Positions 18,906 through 29,213 are shown, numbered from the stretch's first letter. The stretch is 64,000 bases of DNA from Listeria rocourtiae FSL F6-920 (GCF_000525975.1 NZ_AODK01000032.1:1-64000), one strand, 5' to 3'. A program made the numbers and translations. Notes: generated by a model from the letters alone, not told the origin.

Positions 18906-19682
18906 ATGGAAGGGATTTATCAACATTTTAGAGCAGAAGAACACAGTTTTATTGATCTGGCATTAGAATGGATTGTGCAGGTTGAAGATCAATATACACC
19001 GCGATTAACAGATTTTCTTGATCCGCGTCAACGTCTTATTTTAGAGTCGGTTGTTGGTGGCTACGAACATGTGAAGGTGAAATTCTGGGGTGGGGTTGCA
19101 CATGCAGAACGTCGCCGTGCACTTATTTATCCGGATTATTATGAGCCAACAGAGGCTGATTTTCAGATTACGCTGTACGATATTAGGTACCCAGTTAAGT
19201 TTACGGAATTAACGCATCAGAAAATTCTTGGAACAGTCATGTCACTTGGTATGAAACGTGATATTTTTGGTGATATCTTAACAGAAAATGAGCTGTGGCA
19301 GTTTTTTGTGATGAGCGAGATGAAGGATTATATTGGTTTGCAACTTGATAAAATAGGGAAAGTCAACATCATGTTGGAGGAGCTGAATCTTGACCAAGCT
19401 TTGCCAGTGCGCCTTGATTGGGATTACATTGGGACGACGATTACAAGTTTACGCCTGGATTTGGTTGTGGCAACCGCGCACAATATTTCGCGCCAAAAAG
19501 CGAAGCAATTAGTTCAAGGGAAATTAGTGAAAGTAAATTGGAAAACTGTAGAGAATCCAGATTTTGAGTGTGAAGAGTTAGATATTATTTCAGCACGTGG
19601 TTACGGTCGTGTGAAACTGGGTGAAATAAATGGTCACACGAAGAAAGATAAGATGCGGATAGAAATTGGTTATTTACGTTAA
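18906..19682 (+). CDS. ylmH: S4-domain RNA-binding protein YlmH
   Basis: A 258-residue protein with a C-terminal S4 RNA-binding domain at about residues 180-240 (LRLDLVVATAHNISRQKAKQ, then GKLVKVNWK). Homologues have been linked to cell division in streptococci and, more recently, to recycling of stalled large ribosomal subunits; I cannot tell which applies. The N-terminal part (YQHFRAEEHSFIDLALEWI) is the usual family domain. The start ATG 18906 follows AAGGGGAG. It sits between ylmG and divIVA as in other Firmicutes. Confidence 0.88.
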   Translation: MEGIYQHFRAEEHSFIDLALEWIVQVEDQYTPRLTDFLDPRQRLILESVVGGYEHVKVKFWGGVAHAERRRALIYPDYYEPTEADFQITLYDIRYPVKFTELTHQKILGTVMSLGMKRDIFGDILTENELWQFFVMSEMKDYIGLQLDKIGKVNIMLEELNLDQALPVRLDWDYIGTTITSLRLDLVVATAHNISRQKAKQLVQGKLVKVNWKTVENPDFECEELDIISARGYGRVKLGEINGHTKKDKMRIEIGYLR

Positions 19683-19768
19683 AATTTTGGCTTTTTGAGA
19701 TGATAATACTTGCGAGAATGTTATAATTTTATTATAGTAAGAACAGGTATATAAGGAATGCAGTTTTA

Positions 19769-19777
19769 TGGTATAAT
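19769..19777 (+). promoter_or_regulatory. Extended -10 promoter for divIVA
   Basis: TGGTATAAT at 19769-19777 is an extended -10 element (TGnTATAAT) located 53 bases before the divIVA start. No good -35 is seen, as expected for extended -10 promoters. Confidence 0.65.
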
Positions 19778-19829
19778 AGAAGGGCTAGCCTAGAATTTGT
19801 TAGGTTTTGACCATATGGAGGTGTTGAGC

Positions 19830-20366
19830 ATGCCATTATCACCGCTGGATATACATAATAAAGAGTTTAGCCGTGGTTTTAGAGGTTATGAAGAGGATGA
19901 GGTGAACGAATTCCTCGACCAAATTATTAAAGATTATGAACAACTGATTAAAGAAAAGAAACGCTTAGAAGAGACACTATCTTCAAGAGATGATCGCCTC
20001 GGACATTTCACGAATATCGAAGAGACGCTGAACAAGTCCTTAATTGTGGCACAAGAAGCTGCGAACCAAGTGATTGATAACGCGGATAAAGAAGCGAAGT
20101 TAATTGTGCGTGAAGCGGAGAAAGATGCAGATCGTATTTTGAGTGACTCACTATCAAAAGCTCGTAAAATTGCGATTGAAATCGAGGATTTAAAGCGTCA
20201 GTCTAAAGTCTTCCGTGAACGTCTGCGCTTACTTGTAGAGACACAAATGGATTTGATTAAGAGTGATGATTGGAAGCAACTGATGGAATATGAAGTGGAT
20301 GCAACAGAATTGAAATCAGCTGAACCAGAGGAATTCGTGGAAGAAAATGAAGCAGAAAAGCTATAA
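19830..20366 (+). CDS. divIVA: Cell division initiation protein DivIVA
   Basis: DivIVA is a coiled-coil protein that binds strongly curved membrane at poles and septa and recruits partners. The protein (178 residues) has the conserved N-terminal membrane-binding domain (LSPLDIHNKEFSRGFRGYEE, then DEVNEFLDQIIKDYE) and a long coiled coil from about residue 30 to 155, followed by an acidic tail. I start at ATG 19830, after TGGAGGTG, which gives the canonical MPLSPLDIHN start. It is intact and followed by the ileS leader. Confidence 0.95.
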   Translation: MPLSPLDIHNKEFSRGFRGYEEDEVNEFLDQIIKDYEQLIKEKKRLEETLSSRDDRLGHFTNIEETLNKSLIVAQEAANQVIDNADKEAKLIVREAEKDADRILSDSLSKARKIAIEIEDLKRQSKVFRERLRLLVETQMDLIKSDDWKQLMEYEVDATELKSAEPEEFVEENEAEKL

Positions 20367-20371
20367 TTGAG

Positions 20372-20614
20372 ACAAGTACACTCTTCGAAATAGATTCTAT
20401 TTTAAAGCGAGCTGGTGATGGTGAGAGACCAGTAATTAGGACAGAAAGTGGAAATCACTCAGGAGCTCTGATTTTGAAAGGCTATGTGCTGATTAGGAAA
20501 AAGCGTATGTCGGCGTTAACGATGGAACGAAGTGGGCAAAGATGGAAGGTCGATGTCAACAAGGGTGGTACCGCGACTATTAGACTCGTCCCTTTTTAGG
20601 GGAGGGTCTATTTT
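20372..20614 (+). promoter_or_regulatory. T-box leader of ileS
   Basis: The leader holds the T-box sequence AAGGGTGGTACCGCG (20561-20575), which pairs with the free tRNA acceptor end. It is followed by a terminator at 20581-20614 (TAGACTCGTCCC against GGGGAGGGTCTA, then TTTT). Upstream are stem I elements such as AAGCGAGC and the AGTA-like motif near 20432. The specifier codon is probably ATT near 20471, but I cannot fold the stem to prove it. Uncharged isoleucine tRNA would allow read-through into ileS. TATAAT at 20362-20367, at the end of divIVA, is the likely -10. Confidence 0.92.
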
Positions 20615-20684
20615 GCATTTTATCTAGATTTGAATGCACTGGAAGTAAGGCGGAGAAATAATTTTATATAAAGGAGAATAACTG

Positions 20685-23446
20685 ATGGAATACAAAGATA
20701 CGTTATTAATGCCGAAAACAGAATTCCCAATGCGAGGCAATTTGCCGAATAAAGAGCCGGAATGGCAAGCAAAATGGGAAGAGATGGATTTATACGACGA
20801 AATTCAACGAAAAAATGCGGATAAGCCAACGTTTATTTTGCATGATGGACCGCCATACGCGAATGGCGAGTTACACATGGGACACGCGATGAATAAAGTT
20901 ATTAAGGACATGATTGTTCGTCAAAAATCGATGAGCGGCTTTCGTTCACCATACGTTCCTGGCTGGGACACACACGGCTTGCCAATCGAGCAAGCATTGG
21001 CGAATAAAGGTGTGAAGCGTAAGGAGATGACTGTTGCTGAATTTCGTAAGCTATGCGCCGAATATGCGTATAAACAAGTGGATATTCAACGAGCTGGTTT
21101 TAAGCGCCTTGGCGTGACTGGCGAGTGGGCTAACCCTTACATCACGTTGCAACCGGAATATGAGGCGGAACAAGTAAAAAGTTTTTTGGCGAAATGGCGA
21201 AAAAAGGTTATATCTATAAAGGAAAGAAGCCAGTGTATTGGTCCCCGTCTAGTGAATCGGCCTTAGCTGAAGCTGAAATTGAATATCAAGATAAGAAGTC
21301 CGCCTCTATTTTTGTGGCGTTCAAAGTGACAGACGGTAAAGGCGTATTGGATGTTGGTACGAATATTGTTATTTGGACAACCACACCGTGGACTATTCCT
21401 GCAAATATGGGAATTACCGTGAATCCAGATTTGGGATACGTTGTAGCAACTGTTAATGGTGAAAAATATGTTGTTGCAGAAGCGCTTTTTTCAAGTCTTC
21501 GCGAAACATTAGGTTGGGAAAACGCAGAAATTGTAAAAACAGTGCGTGGTTCTGAATTAGATCGTGTTATTACGCAACATCCATTCTACAATCGTGATTC
21601 GCTTGTGATGAACGGTGCACATGCGACGGCAGAAGCTGGTACCGGTGCGGTTCATACGGCGCCTGGGCACGGGGAAGATGATTTTATCATTGGTCAAAAA
21701 TATGAATTAGAGACATTGGCACCACTTGATGATCGTGGTGTGTTTACAGATGAAGCGCCTGGCTTTGAAGGTGTATTTTATGATACAGCGAATAAAATGG
21801 TGACGGAGAAGCTAGAAGAAGTCGGCGCGTTGCTAAAAATGGAATTTATTACGCACTCGTACCCGCATGATTGGCGTACAAAGAAACCAGTTATTTTCCG
21901 TGCAACACCGCAATGGTTTGCATCAATTAACAAGTTTCGTCAAGAATTGTTAGATGCTGTGCAAGGTGTTACTTGGACGCCCTCGTGGGGTGAAACACGT
22001 TTATTTAACATGGTTCGTGATCGCGGAGATTGGGTCATTTCTCGCCAACGTGTTTGGGGTGTACCACTACCGATTTTCTATGCAGAGAATGGGGAGTCAA
22101 TCATTACCGATGAGACAATTAACCATATCTCGGAATTGTTCCGCGAACATGGATCAGATATCTGGTTTGAGCGCGAAGCAAAAGATTTATTACCAACTGG
22201 ATTTACGCATGAAGGTAGTCCAAACGGCGAATTTACGAAAGAAAATGATATTATGGATGTATGGTTCGATTCAGGATCAAGTCACCAAGCAGTCCTTGAA
22301 GCGCGTCCTTATTTGAATCGTCCAGCAGATCTTTATATGGAAGGATCTGACCAATATCGTGGTTGGTTCAATTCTTCACTGACGACTAGTGTTGCTATTA
22401 GCGGTGAGGCACCATATCGCAATGTTTTAAGTCACGGTTTTGCTTTAGATGGTGATGGTCGTAAAATGAGTAAATCGCTTGGAAACACGATGCTTCCAGG
22501 AAAAGTTATCAATCAACTTGGTGCGGATATCGTGCGCCTATGGGTTGCATCTGTCGATTACCAAGCCGATGTGCGTATCAGTGATAATATTCTAAAACAA
22601 GTTTCCGAAGTTTATCGCAAAATTCGTAACACGATGCGTTTCTTACTTGGAAATATTTCTGATTTCACAGCAGCAACAGATGCCATTGCATATGAAGATT
22701 TACGTGAGGTTGATCAATATCTACTCATTAAATTAGATGAGCTTGTTAAGAATGTTCGCGCGAGTTATGATAAATATGAGTTCTCAACGATTTATCACCA
22801 AATCAATAATTTCTGTACAGTAGAACTTAGCCAATTTTATATGGATTTTGCGAAGGATGTCGTATATATCGAAGCCGCAGATAGTAAAGATCGTCGCGCG
22901 ATGCAAACAGTATTTTACGAAACAGTTGTCGTTTTGACGAAATTATTGGCGCCAATCTTGCCACATACAACGGACGAGGTTTGGTCGCACTTAACAGATC
23001 AAGAAGAATTAAGCATTCACTTGACAGAGATGCCAGAAGTGAAGGCATATTCTGCATCTGAGGCAATTATGGATAAATGGGATCGTTTCATGCAAATTCG
23101 TGATGTTGTCCAAAAAGCATTGGAAGAAGCGCGTAATGAGAAAATTATCGGTAAATCCATGTTGGCAAAAGTGACATTGTTTGTTGATGATGAAGCGAAA
23201 CAACTATTCGATTCTTTAGAAGGTGATTTTGCACAATTACTCATCGTGTCTGATTTTGAATTGATAGAAGGGCTTAGTGGTGTGCCTTCTAATGCGGTTA
23301 AAGACCAACATGTGGCAGTAGCTATTACTGTAGCTGAAGGTGAGACTTGTGAACGTTGCCGTGTTGTGAAAAAAGATGTGGGCGCAGATCATAACCATGA
23401 AACATTGTGTAAGCGATGTGCTGATATTGTGGTGGCAAATTATTAA
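20685..23446 (+). CDS. ileS: Isoleucyl-tRNA synthetase, frameshifted near 21185
   Basis: A class I synthetase that charges tRNA-Ile. All landmarks are present: [11 protein letters not shown] (HIGH motif), the CP1 editing domain ([18 protein letters not shown] and [15 protein letters not shown]), [10 protein letters not shown] (KMSKS motif) and the C-terminal zinc knuckle CERC/CKRC. The frame breaks at 21176-21187, where a five-A run meets a six-T run. The family sequence at this point is usually [13 protein letters not shown]. It is restored if each run is one base shorter, or with an extra T giving a less typical Ser-Phe-Phe. Restored length is about 920 residues. The start at 20685 follows AAGGAG and the T-box leader. 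Confidence 0.94.
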
Positions 23447-23453
23447 ATAATTT

Positions 23454-23497
23454 TTGAGGTCCTTTGAAAAGCTAAGATGGCTTACGAAGGACCTCAA
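23454..23497. other. Perfect 11-bp hairpin between ileS and dapF
   Basis: TTGAGGTCCTT (23454-23464) pairs perfectly with AAGGACCTCAA (23487-23497), with an inner AAGC/GCTT stem. There is no U run on either strand, so it is not an ordinary terminator. The dapF ribosome site lies just downstream at about 23508. Confidence 0.6.
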
Positions 23498-23521
23498 GCT
23501 AATAGAAGAGGAGGAACTTGG

Positions 23522-24511
23522 ATGGCACATATTAACTTCATCAAAGTACACGGCTCACAAAATGATTTTTTTCTAATCGACGAAGCTAAAAACAACTTAA
23601 CTGACTGGCAAGATACGGCTCGTGCCAAACTCGCTCGTCGAATTTGCAATCGGGAAGAAGCGCTGGGAGGTGCAGATGGTATCTTATTCGTTTCTCCAAG
23701 CTCAAATAGCGCCTCTATTGGTCGTATGCGCGTTTTTAATGCAGATGGCTCCGAAGCGTCGATGTGTGGGAATGGTCTGCGTACAGTGGCGCGTTACCTC
23801 TTAGAAGAGTATGATTTACAAGAAGCAACGATTGAAACGATGAAAGCCGTGCTTCAAGTCTCTAAAGCGGAGGAAATTGGCGTTGGTATTCCAACATATC
23901 AAGTCGAAATATCCCCCGTTTTATTCGCGCCAGAAACGCTACCGTTAAATTGGGATGCGGCGCAGATGGTGGATGAAGTAGTACCGGATTTTGATGCTGA
24001 TTTGCATTTTTCAGCAGTCGCTGTGCCTAATCCGCATTTGATAACTTTTGTTAATCAGAAGGTGCTTGATTCAGATAAACAAGTCAAGCTCGCGACCTAT
24101 CTAAATGGCGAAAATCCTTACTTCACAGATGGCGTCAATGTAAGCTTTGTGAAAGAGTTGGCAGAAGATACGATTTATGTTCGAACTTTTGAGCGTGGCG
24201 TTGGTTTTACGAATGCCTGTGGGACGGCGATGTCAGCCTCTAGCCTGATGAAGAAGCTACTTCACAATGATAAGCTGGAAACACCTGTCCACGTGTATAA
24301 TAACGGAGGGCGTGTCAAAGTCACAGCAAGTAAAGATCAAGCAGGCGGGTTACATTTGCAACTGATTGGTAATGCTACATTCGTATATGACGGAGTGCTA
24401 GCTGTAACAGATACAGCAATCAATTTAATCAAAAAAAGAGATACCAATGAACAAGCGAATTATCAAGCCATGGTGGAAGAAGTGCAAGCCTTCCTACAAA
24501 AAAACAAGTGA
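23522..24511 (+). CDS. dapF: Diaminopimelate epimerase
   Basis: DapF converts LL- to meso-diaminopimelate, used by MurE and as lysine precursor. The two catalytic cysteines are in ASMCGNGLR (Cys82) and NACGTAMSAS (Cys233), and the start HINFIKVHGSQNDFFLID is typical. The gene starts at ATG 23522 (329 residues) after AGAGGAGG; the frame extends further upstream but without a site or similarity. Together with murE (DNPR type) and lysA it completes the diaminopimelate branch seen in this window. Confidence 0.93.
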   Translation: MAHINFIKVHGSQNDFFLIDEAKNNLTDWQDTARAKLARRICNREEALGGADGILFVSPSSNSASIGRMRVFNADGSEASMCGNGLRTVARYLLEEYDLQEATIETMKAVLQVSKAEEIGVGIPTYQVEISPVLFAPETLPLNWDAAQMVDEVVPDFDADLHFSAVAVPNPHLITFVNQKVLDSDKQVKLATYLNGENPYFTDGVNVSFVKELAEDTIYVRTFERGVGFTNACGTAMSASSLMKKLLHNDKLETPVHVYNNGGRVKVTASKDQAGGLHLQLIGNATFVYDGVLAVTDTAINLIKKRDTNEQANYQAMVEEVQAFLQKNK

Positions 24512-24527
24512 AGTTAGGAGTAAAACA

Positions 24528-25220
24528 ATGAATACAAACAAAAAGAAAGCAATCCCGTTATTCACTATCGGCGGCTTTGCCTTAATACTATTCGTTATCG
24601 TAGCATTGGCAGTGAATTCTGAACCGAGGTGGGTTGCCAAATTTGATTTAAGCTGGATTAGTCGTATTCAAACAAACATCTCAGCCTCTAAAACAAGCTT
24701 AATCGAGACATTAACGATGATTGGAAGCGCAGAAACAGCCATTGTGTTGACAGTAATTATTGTTATTGTTCTATTTATCCTACGTAAGTTTGTCGTGGGG
24801 CTATGGTTTGGTGGAACCGTGCTCGTATGTGCTGTTTTACTAAACACTATTTTAAAAGATATTTTCCAACGTCCACGCCCAAACTTCAACCGCCTAATTG
24901 CAGAAACTGGCTACAGTTTTCCAAGTGGACATGCGACTGGCTCCACGATTTTTTATGGTTTAGCAGCGATGTTTTTAATCTTCACCGTAAAACAAATGTG
25001 GGTTAAAATTGTTATCGGTGTCGCTGGACTGAGCTGGATTATTTTCATTATGTGTTCACGCGTCTATTTGGGTGTTCACTATCCAACTGATGTACTGGCT
25101 GGTTTTTTATTCGGAATTGCCTCTATCTTCATTTCGCTAGGCGTATACTTCTTAGTGCGCGAGCCATTACACAACTTGCTTGTGAAATGGCGTATCAAAG
25201 ATCGTAGTGTCATTAAGTAA
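24528..25220 (+). CDS. PAP2-family membrane phosphatase
   Basis: A 230-residue integral membrane protein of the PAP2 superfamily with about six hydrophobic segments. The three phosphatase motifs are complete: KDIFQRPRPN, SFPSGHATGS and SRVYLGVHYPTDVLAG. Members include undecaprenyl-diphosphate phosphatases and phosphatidylglycerophosphatases; the sequence does not decide the substrate. The start at 24528 follows TTAGGAG, 16 bases after dapF, so they are co-transcribed. A strong terminator follows at 25234. A link to lipid-carrier recycling for wall synthesis is plausible but inferred. Confidence 0.85.
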   Translation: MNTNKKKAIPLFTIGGFALILFVIVALAVNSEPRWVAKFDLSWISRIQTNISASKTSLIETLTMIGSAETAIVLTVIIVIVLFILRKFVVGLWFGGTVLVCAVLLNTILKDIFQRPRPNFNRLIAETGYSFPSGHATGSTIFYGLAAMFLIFTVKQMWVKIVIGVAGLSWIIFIMCSRVYLGVHYPTDVLAGFLFGIASIFISLGVYFLVREPLHNLLVKWRIKDRSVIK

Positions 25221-25233
25221 AGATTAACCGTAC

Positions 25234-25281
25234 GCTTTTTGGGGGATTGCAATCATTTATGAGAAGCAATCCCCAAAAAGC
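25234..25281. terminator. Bidirectional terminator after the PAP2 gene
   Basis: GCTTTTTGGGGGATTGC (25234-25250) pairs with GCAATCCCCAAAAAGC (25265-25281) with one bulged G. The stem's own T and A runs make it a terminator in both directions. Confidence 0.85.
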
Positions 25282-25359
25282 TATACTGAGGATTTATTCC
25301 CGATAGAATACTACTTTTCATTGAATTGTCGAAATAATGGCGCACTAGGTAAATATTCC

Positions 25360-25388
25360 TTGCATTTTTAGAATGGAAGCGTTACAAT
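25360..25388 (+). promoter_or_regulatory. Promoter of the cold-shock gene
   Basis: TTGCAT (25360-25365) and TACAAT (25383-25388) are 17 bases apart. Transcription from here gives a leader of about 230 bases before the cold-shock ORF, the usual arrangement for cold-regulated csp genes. Confidence 0.75.
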
Positions 25389-25460
25389 ATTTGTATCGAT
25401 GATAATAATGTCTCCTTACAAAAGGATTGTTGGGATGCTGTAGGAGCTTGGCAAGAGATT

Positions 25461-25526
25461 ATTCACGTGTTATAAAGGATACTGATCCTTATACATGAGT
25501 ATCTTTTATAATATGTGAATTTTTAT
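25461..25526 (+). other. Long hairpin with U tail inside the csp leader
   Basis: ATTCAC-gtg-TTATAAAGGATACT (25461-25483) pairs with AGTATCTTTTATAA-tat-GTGAAT (25498-25520): about 20 base pairs interrupted by one 3-base internal loop, then TTTTT. It lies about 70 bases after the likely transcription start and 100 before the cold-shock start codon. It could be a terminator of a short leader RNA, an attenuator, or a temperature-sensitive structure. Confidence 0.7.
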
Positions 25527-25625
25527 ATGAAAACCAAGGTGAGCTTGTTGCTTAGCAGTTTCCCAGTAAGTTTTTTATTTGTAAAAGGAACATATTAAGA
25601 AAAATTTTTTGGAGGTTTTTGACAC

Positions 25626-25827
25626 ATGCAAGAAGGTACAGTAAAATGGTTCAATGGCGAAAAAGGTTTTGGATTTATCGAAGTTGAAGGTGGCGACGAT
25701 GTATTCGTACATTTCAGCGCAATCGAAGGAGACGGTTTTAAAAACGCTTGACGAAGGTCAAAAAGTAGAATTTGAAATCGTAGAAGGACAACGCGGACCT
25801 CAAGCTGATAAAGTAACAAAACTTTAA
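25626..25827 (+). CDS. cspB: Cold-shock protein, frameshifted at an A run
   Basis: Cold-shock proteins are small single-stranded nucleic-acid chaperones. The start [20 protein letters not shown] has the RNP1 motif KGFGFI, followed by the RNP2 motif VFVHFSAI. The frame stops after GDGFKNA because of a five-A run at 25740-25744; with four A it continues [19 protein letters not shown] to QADKVTKL, giving the standard 66 residues. Paralogues are common in Listeria, so the letter is not certain. The ribosome site TTGGAGG is strong and the leader is long (see the promoter at 25360 and the hairpin at 25461). Confidence 0.92.
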
Positions 25828-25850
25828 TTCTAGCGCGAGAACGTGAATAG

Positions 25851-25896
25851 AGATTGAGTAATGGCCCGTAATGAAGCTGTTGCTCAATCTTTTTTA
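25851..25896 (+). terminator. Terminator of the cold-shock gene
   Basis: AGATTGAG (25851-25858) pairs with CTCAATCT (25883-25890), followed by a T run to 25896. Confidence 0.85.
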
Positions 25897-25900
25897 TTTC

Positions 25901-25960
25901 AAAAAAGTACAGTATGTAAGTCCCATGCGAAAATGGAGGGATCTATATACTGTACTTTTT
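25901..25960. terminator. Bidirectional terminator, end of the ilv-leu operon
   Basis: AAAAAGTACAGTAT (from 25902) pairs with ATACTGTACTTTTT (to 25960). Read on the minus strand it ends the ilvA transcript two bases after the gene; on the plus strand it backs up the cold-shock terminator. Confidence 0.85.
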
Positions 25961-25962
25961 AA

Positions 25963-27232
25963 TTAAACGAGTAATGTATAGAGCATTTGATTATCATTAA
26001 TCGGCATGAAACTTGGATCAAAAATGGCAATGCGCTCTAATAATTTTTCATAATCATTTGGATTTTGCAAAAGGACCCCAATGATGACCGGTCCTTGATT
26101 ACGGTTCACTTTTTTTGTATATTCAAATTTAGTAATGTCATCATAAGGACCAAGGACATCATTTACAAATTCGCGCAGGGCACCAGGTCGTTGTGGAAAA
26201 TTGACGATGAAGTAGTGTTTTAGCCCTTCGAAAACAAGTGAACGCTCTTCAATTTCTTGCATTCGATTAATATCATTATTTCCACCGCTCACGATGCAGA
26301 CAACATTTTTGCCTTTGATTTGTGGCCGGAAATGGTTGAGTGCTGCAACAGAAAGGGCACCAGCAGGCTCTGCAACGATAGCTTGTTTTGTATACATATC
26401 AAGAATCGTTGAGCAAACTTCTCCTTCATCGACTTCTGTGACTTCATCGACTAATTTCTCGCAATGTTTATACGTAAGCTCGCCTACTTGTTTTACTGCC
26501 GCACCATCTACAAACTTATCGATTTTTGGCAGATTGACTACTTTTCCGGCTAATAACGCTTTAGCCATTGATGGAGCACCGCTTGGTTCTACTCCAATGA
26601 TTGTTGTGTCGGGACGGACTGCTTTTACGTAAGATGCTACGCCTGAAACTAAGCCACCGCCTCCAATCGCTGCAAACACAAAATCACAATTCTCTGAACC
26701 TAAATCGTCTAGCATCTCAACTGCAACTGTCCCTTGGCCAGCAATAATATCAGCGTCATCAAATGGTGCAATAAAAGCCTTGTTATGCTCAGCGCTAAAT
26801 TTCTTAGCAGAGTAGGCAGAAGCGTCAAACGTATCACCAGTCAATCGAACTTCGACAAAATCACCACCGAAAAAACGAACTTGTGATACTTTTTGTTGGG
26901 GCGTTGTCGTTGGCATGAAGATTGTTGCCGGCACACCAAGTTTCTGACAGGTGAAGGCAACACCTTGAGCGTGATTTCCAGCACTGGCGCATGTGACGCC
27001 ATTTTTTTAATTGTTCATCGGTTAGCTGGGCGATGGCGTAATAAGCACCACGTAATTTGAAAGAACGAACCCATTGTAAATCTTCCCGTTTTAAGTAGAC
27101 GTTGCAGTCATATTTTTGCGATAAGTAATAGTCTTTTTCGAGTGGTGTGTGTTTAACGATAGATTTTAACGTATCGTATGCATCAAGCACATCTTGTTTA
27201 CTAACTAAAGCATCGACATCAACCATTTCCAT
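25963..27232 (-). CDS. ilvA: Threonine deaminase (threonine ammonia-lyase), frameshifted
   Basis: IlvA converts threonine to 2-oxobutanoate, the first step to isoleucine. The PLP lysine is in [11 protein letters not shown] and the phosphate-binding loop is [11 protein letters not shown]. One C-terminal ACT-like domain follows ([20 protein letters not shown] onward). The frame breaks at the seven-T run 27002-27008 (plus strand); with six the sequence continues [20 protein letters not shown]. Restored length is about 422 residues, the short one-ACT form usual in Firmicutes. It is the last gene of the ilv-leu operon. Confidence 0.92.
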
Positions 27233-27253
27233 AACATCTTCACATCCTCATTT

Positions 27254-27836
27254 TTAGTAGGCGCGTACTTTGTTTTCATATTCAGTAATTAGAGATTCAT
27301 GTTCCATCGTTTGGGCAATATCATCGAGTCCTTTGATGAATTTTTCTTTCCATGTAGCGTCGATTTCAAAGTCGTACGTTCCAGTTGAGCTGATTACTTG
27401 TTGCTTCGGTAAATCGATTGTAATTTTTTTCGTCTGCGGGAATTGTTGCGAGTTTTGCGCGTGCTTCTTTTGGCAAACTAATTGGTAAAATACCGTTTTT
27501 CGTGCAGTTCATGTAGAAAATATCGCTATATCCGCCAGCAATAATGACACGGAAGCGATAGTCGAGTAGGGCCCAAGGAGCGTGTTCACGGCTAGAGCCA
27601 CAGCCAAAATTTTCCCCCGTTACAAGGATGGTTGCTTCTTGGCGATCAGAATCATTTAGAGGGAACTCAGGATTCAAGGAACGATCGGGAAGATAGCGCC
27701 ATTCATCAAAAAGAAACTCACCGAAACCAGTTCGTTCGATGCGTTTTAGAAATTGTTTTGGGATAATTTGATCGGTATCAATGTTATCGTTCATCAGGGC
27801 TACGGTTTTTCCTTTATGCAACACCATTGCTTCCAT
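27254..27836 (-). CDS. leuD: 3-isopropylmalate dehydratase small subunit, frameshifted
   Basis: LeuD pairs with LeuC to isomerise 2-isopropylmalate in leucine synthesis. Visible are [29 protein letters not shown] and the NGILPI loop. The frame breaks at the seven-T run 27424-27430 (plus strand); with six it continues [15 protein letters not shown] and ends with ENKVRAY at the TAA 27254-27256. Restored length is about 193 residues, as expected. The start at 27836 follows AAGGAG and lies inside the end of leuC (23-base overlap), so translation is coupled. Confidence 0.92.
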
Positions 27837-29211
27837 TTTGCCACACTCCTTTGCGAATATCGATAAAGCGACCATTAATCGCTGCTGCTGCTGCCATTGC
27901 TGGGCTTACCAAGTGGGTTCTTGCCCCTTTTCCTTGACGACCTTCAAAATTACGATTAGATGTCGATGCGCAGTGAATACCTTCGGGTACTTGGTCAGGA
28001 TTCATGCCAAGGCACATGGAACAACCGGGTTCACGCCATTCAAAACCTGCGTCGATAAAAATTTGATCAAGACCAATACGCTCAGCAGCAAGGCGAACTT
28101 GGCGAGAACCGGGAACGACCATTGCTCGAATTCCAGGTGCGACTTGTTGCCCTTTAACGATTTGGGCAGCTTCTTCAAGATCGGAAAGTCGTGCGTTGGT
28201 ACAAGAGCCAATGAAAACGTAGCCAAGGTCGATTTCTGAGGCTGTTTGACCTGGTTTGAGTCCCATGTATTGATAAGCGCGCTCATCATCGGTGTTTTGG
28301 GTAGCTGGGAATGCTTGGGTAATTGGAACACCCATACCGGGATTTGTACCCCATGTGACGTATGGCGCAAGATCAGTTACATCGATTTCAATGTCGCAGT
28401 CATAGGTTGCATCGGGATCACTCGGTAATGTTGCCCAATCTGCAATTGCTTCTTCCCAATTTGTTGGTGCGTATTCACGTCCCTTAATATAGGCGAATGT
28501 GGTTTCATCGGGAGCCATCATGCCCATTTTTGCACCGCCTTCAATCGACATGTTGCAAATTGTCATGCGTTCTTCCATTGTCATGTTCCGAACAGCTTCT
28601 CCGTAATATTCAACAGCATACCCACTGCCAAACGCAACGCCGTATGTTGCAATTAGGTGAAGAATAACATCTTTTGCATACACGCCTTTTGGAAGGGTAC
28701 CATTGATTTTAACTCCCATTGATTTTGGTTTTTGTTGCCAGATAGACTGCGTAGCAAGGACATGTTCCACTTCACTTGAGCCGATACCAAAAGCCATCGC
28801 TCCGAAAGCGCCATGTGTTGCGGTATGCGAATCACCACATACGATTGTTTTACCCGGTTGTGTTAGCCCAGTCTCAGGGCCCACCATGTGCACGATTCCT
28901 TGACGTTCACTGCCGACATCGGCAAGTGTGACGCCAAACTCTTCACAGTTTTTGCGAAGTGCATCAATTTGTTTTTTTGCAACGACGTCGTGGATATTGA
29001 AAATATCTTCGGTTGGGACATTATGATCCATCGTAGCGAACGTGCGATCTGTGCGGCGAACCGGTCTTCCTTCCATTCGCAATCCTTCAAAAGCTTGAGG
29101 AGAGGTAACTTCATGCACCAAATGCAAATCGATGTATAATAGTTGTGGTTCACCTTCTTTTCCAAATATGACGTGACGATCCCACAACTTATCGAACATT
29201 GTTTTAGCCAT
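27814..29211 (-). CDS. leuC: 3-isopropylmalate dehydratase large subunit
   Basis: The large, iron-sulfur subunit of isopropylmalate isomerase. The 465 residues carry the aconitase-family signatures [20 protein letters not shown] and [20 protein letters not shown], plus the other cluster cysteines in [11 protein letters not shown]. The frame is intact, starts at 29211 ([16 protein letters not shown]) and overlaps leuD at its end. It requires a [4Fe-4S] cluster. Confidence 0.95.
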   Translation of the reverse strand: MAKTMFDKLWDRHVIFGKEGEPQLLYIDLHLVHEVTSPQAFEGLRMEGRPVRRTDRTFATMDHNVPTEDIFNIHDVVAKKQIDALRKNCEEFGVTLADVGSERQGIVHMVGPETGLTQPGKTIVCGDSHTATHGAFGAMAFGIGSSEVEHVLATQSIWQQKPKSMGVKINGTLPKGVYAKDVILHLIATYGVAFGSGYAVEYYGEAVRNMTMEERMTICNMSIEGGAKMGMMAPDETTFAYIKGREYAPTNWEEAIADWATLPSDPDATYDCDIEIDVTDLAPYVTWGTNPGMGVPITQAFPATQNTDDERAYQYMGLKPGQTASEIDLGYVFIGSCTNARLSDLEEAAQIVKGQQVAPGIRAMVVPGSRQVRLAAERIGLDQIFIDAGFEWREPGCSMCLGMNPDQVPEGIHCASTSNRNFEGRQGKGARTHLVSPAMAAAAAINGRFIDIRKGVWQNGSNGVA

Positions 29212-29213
29212 TG

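Noticed and set aside
23237-23551. Long antisense frames inside ileS, zwf, fhu and other genes
   Set aside because: They are shadows of well-recognised genes on the other strand, without ribosome sites or family similarity.
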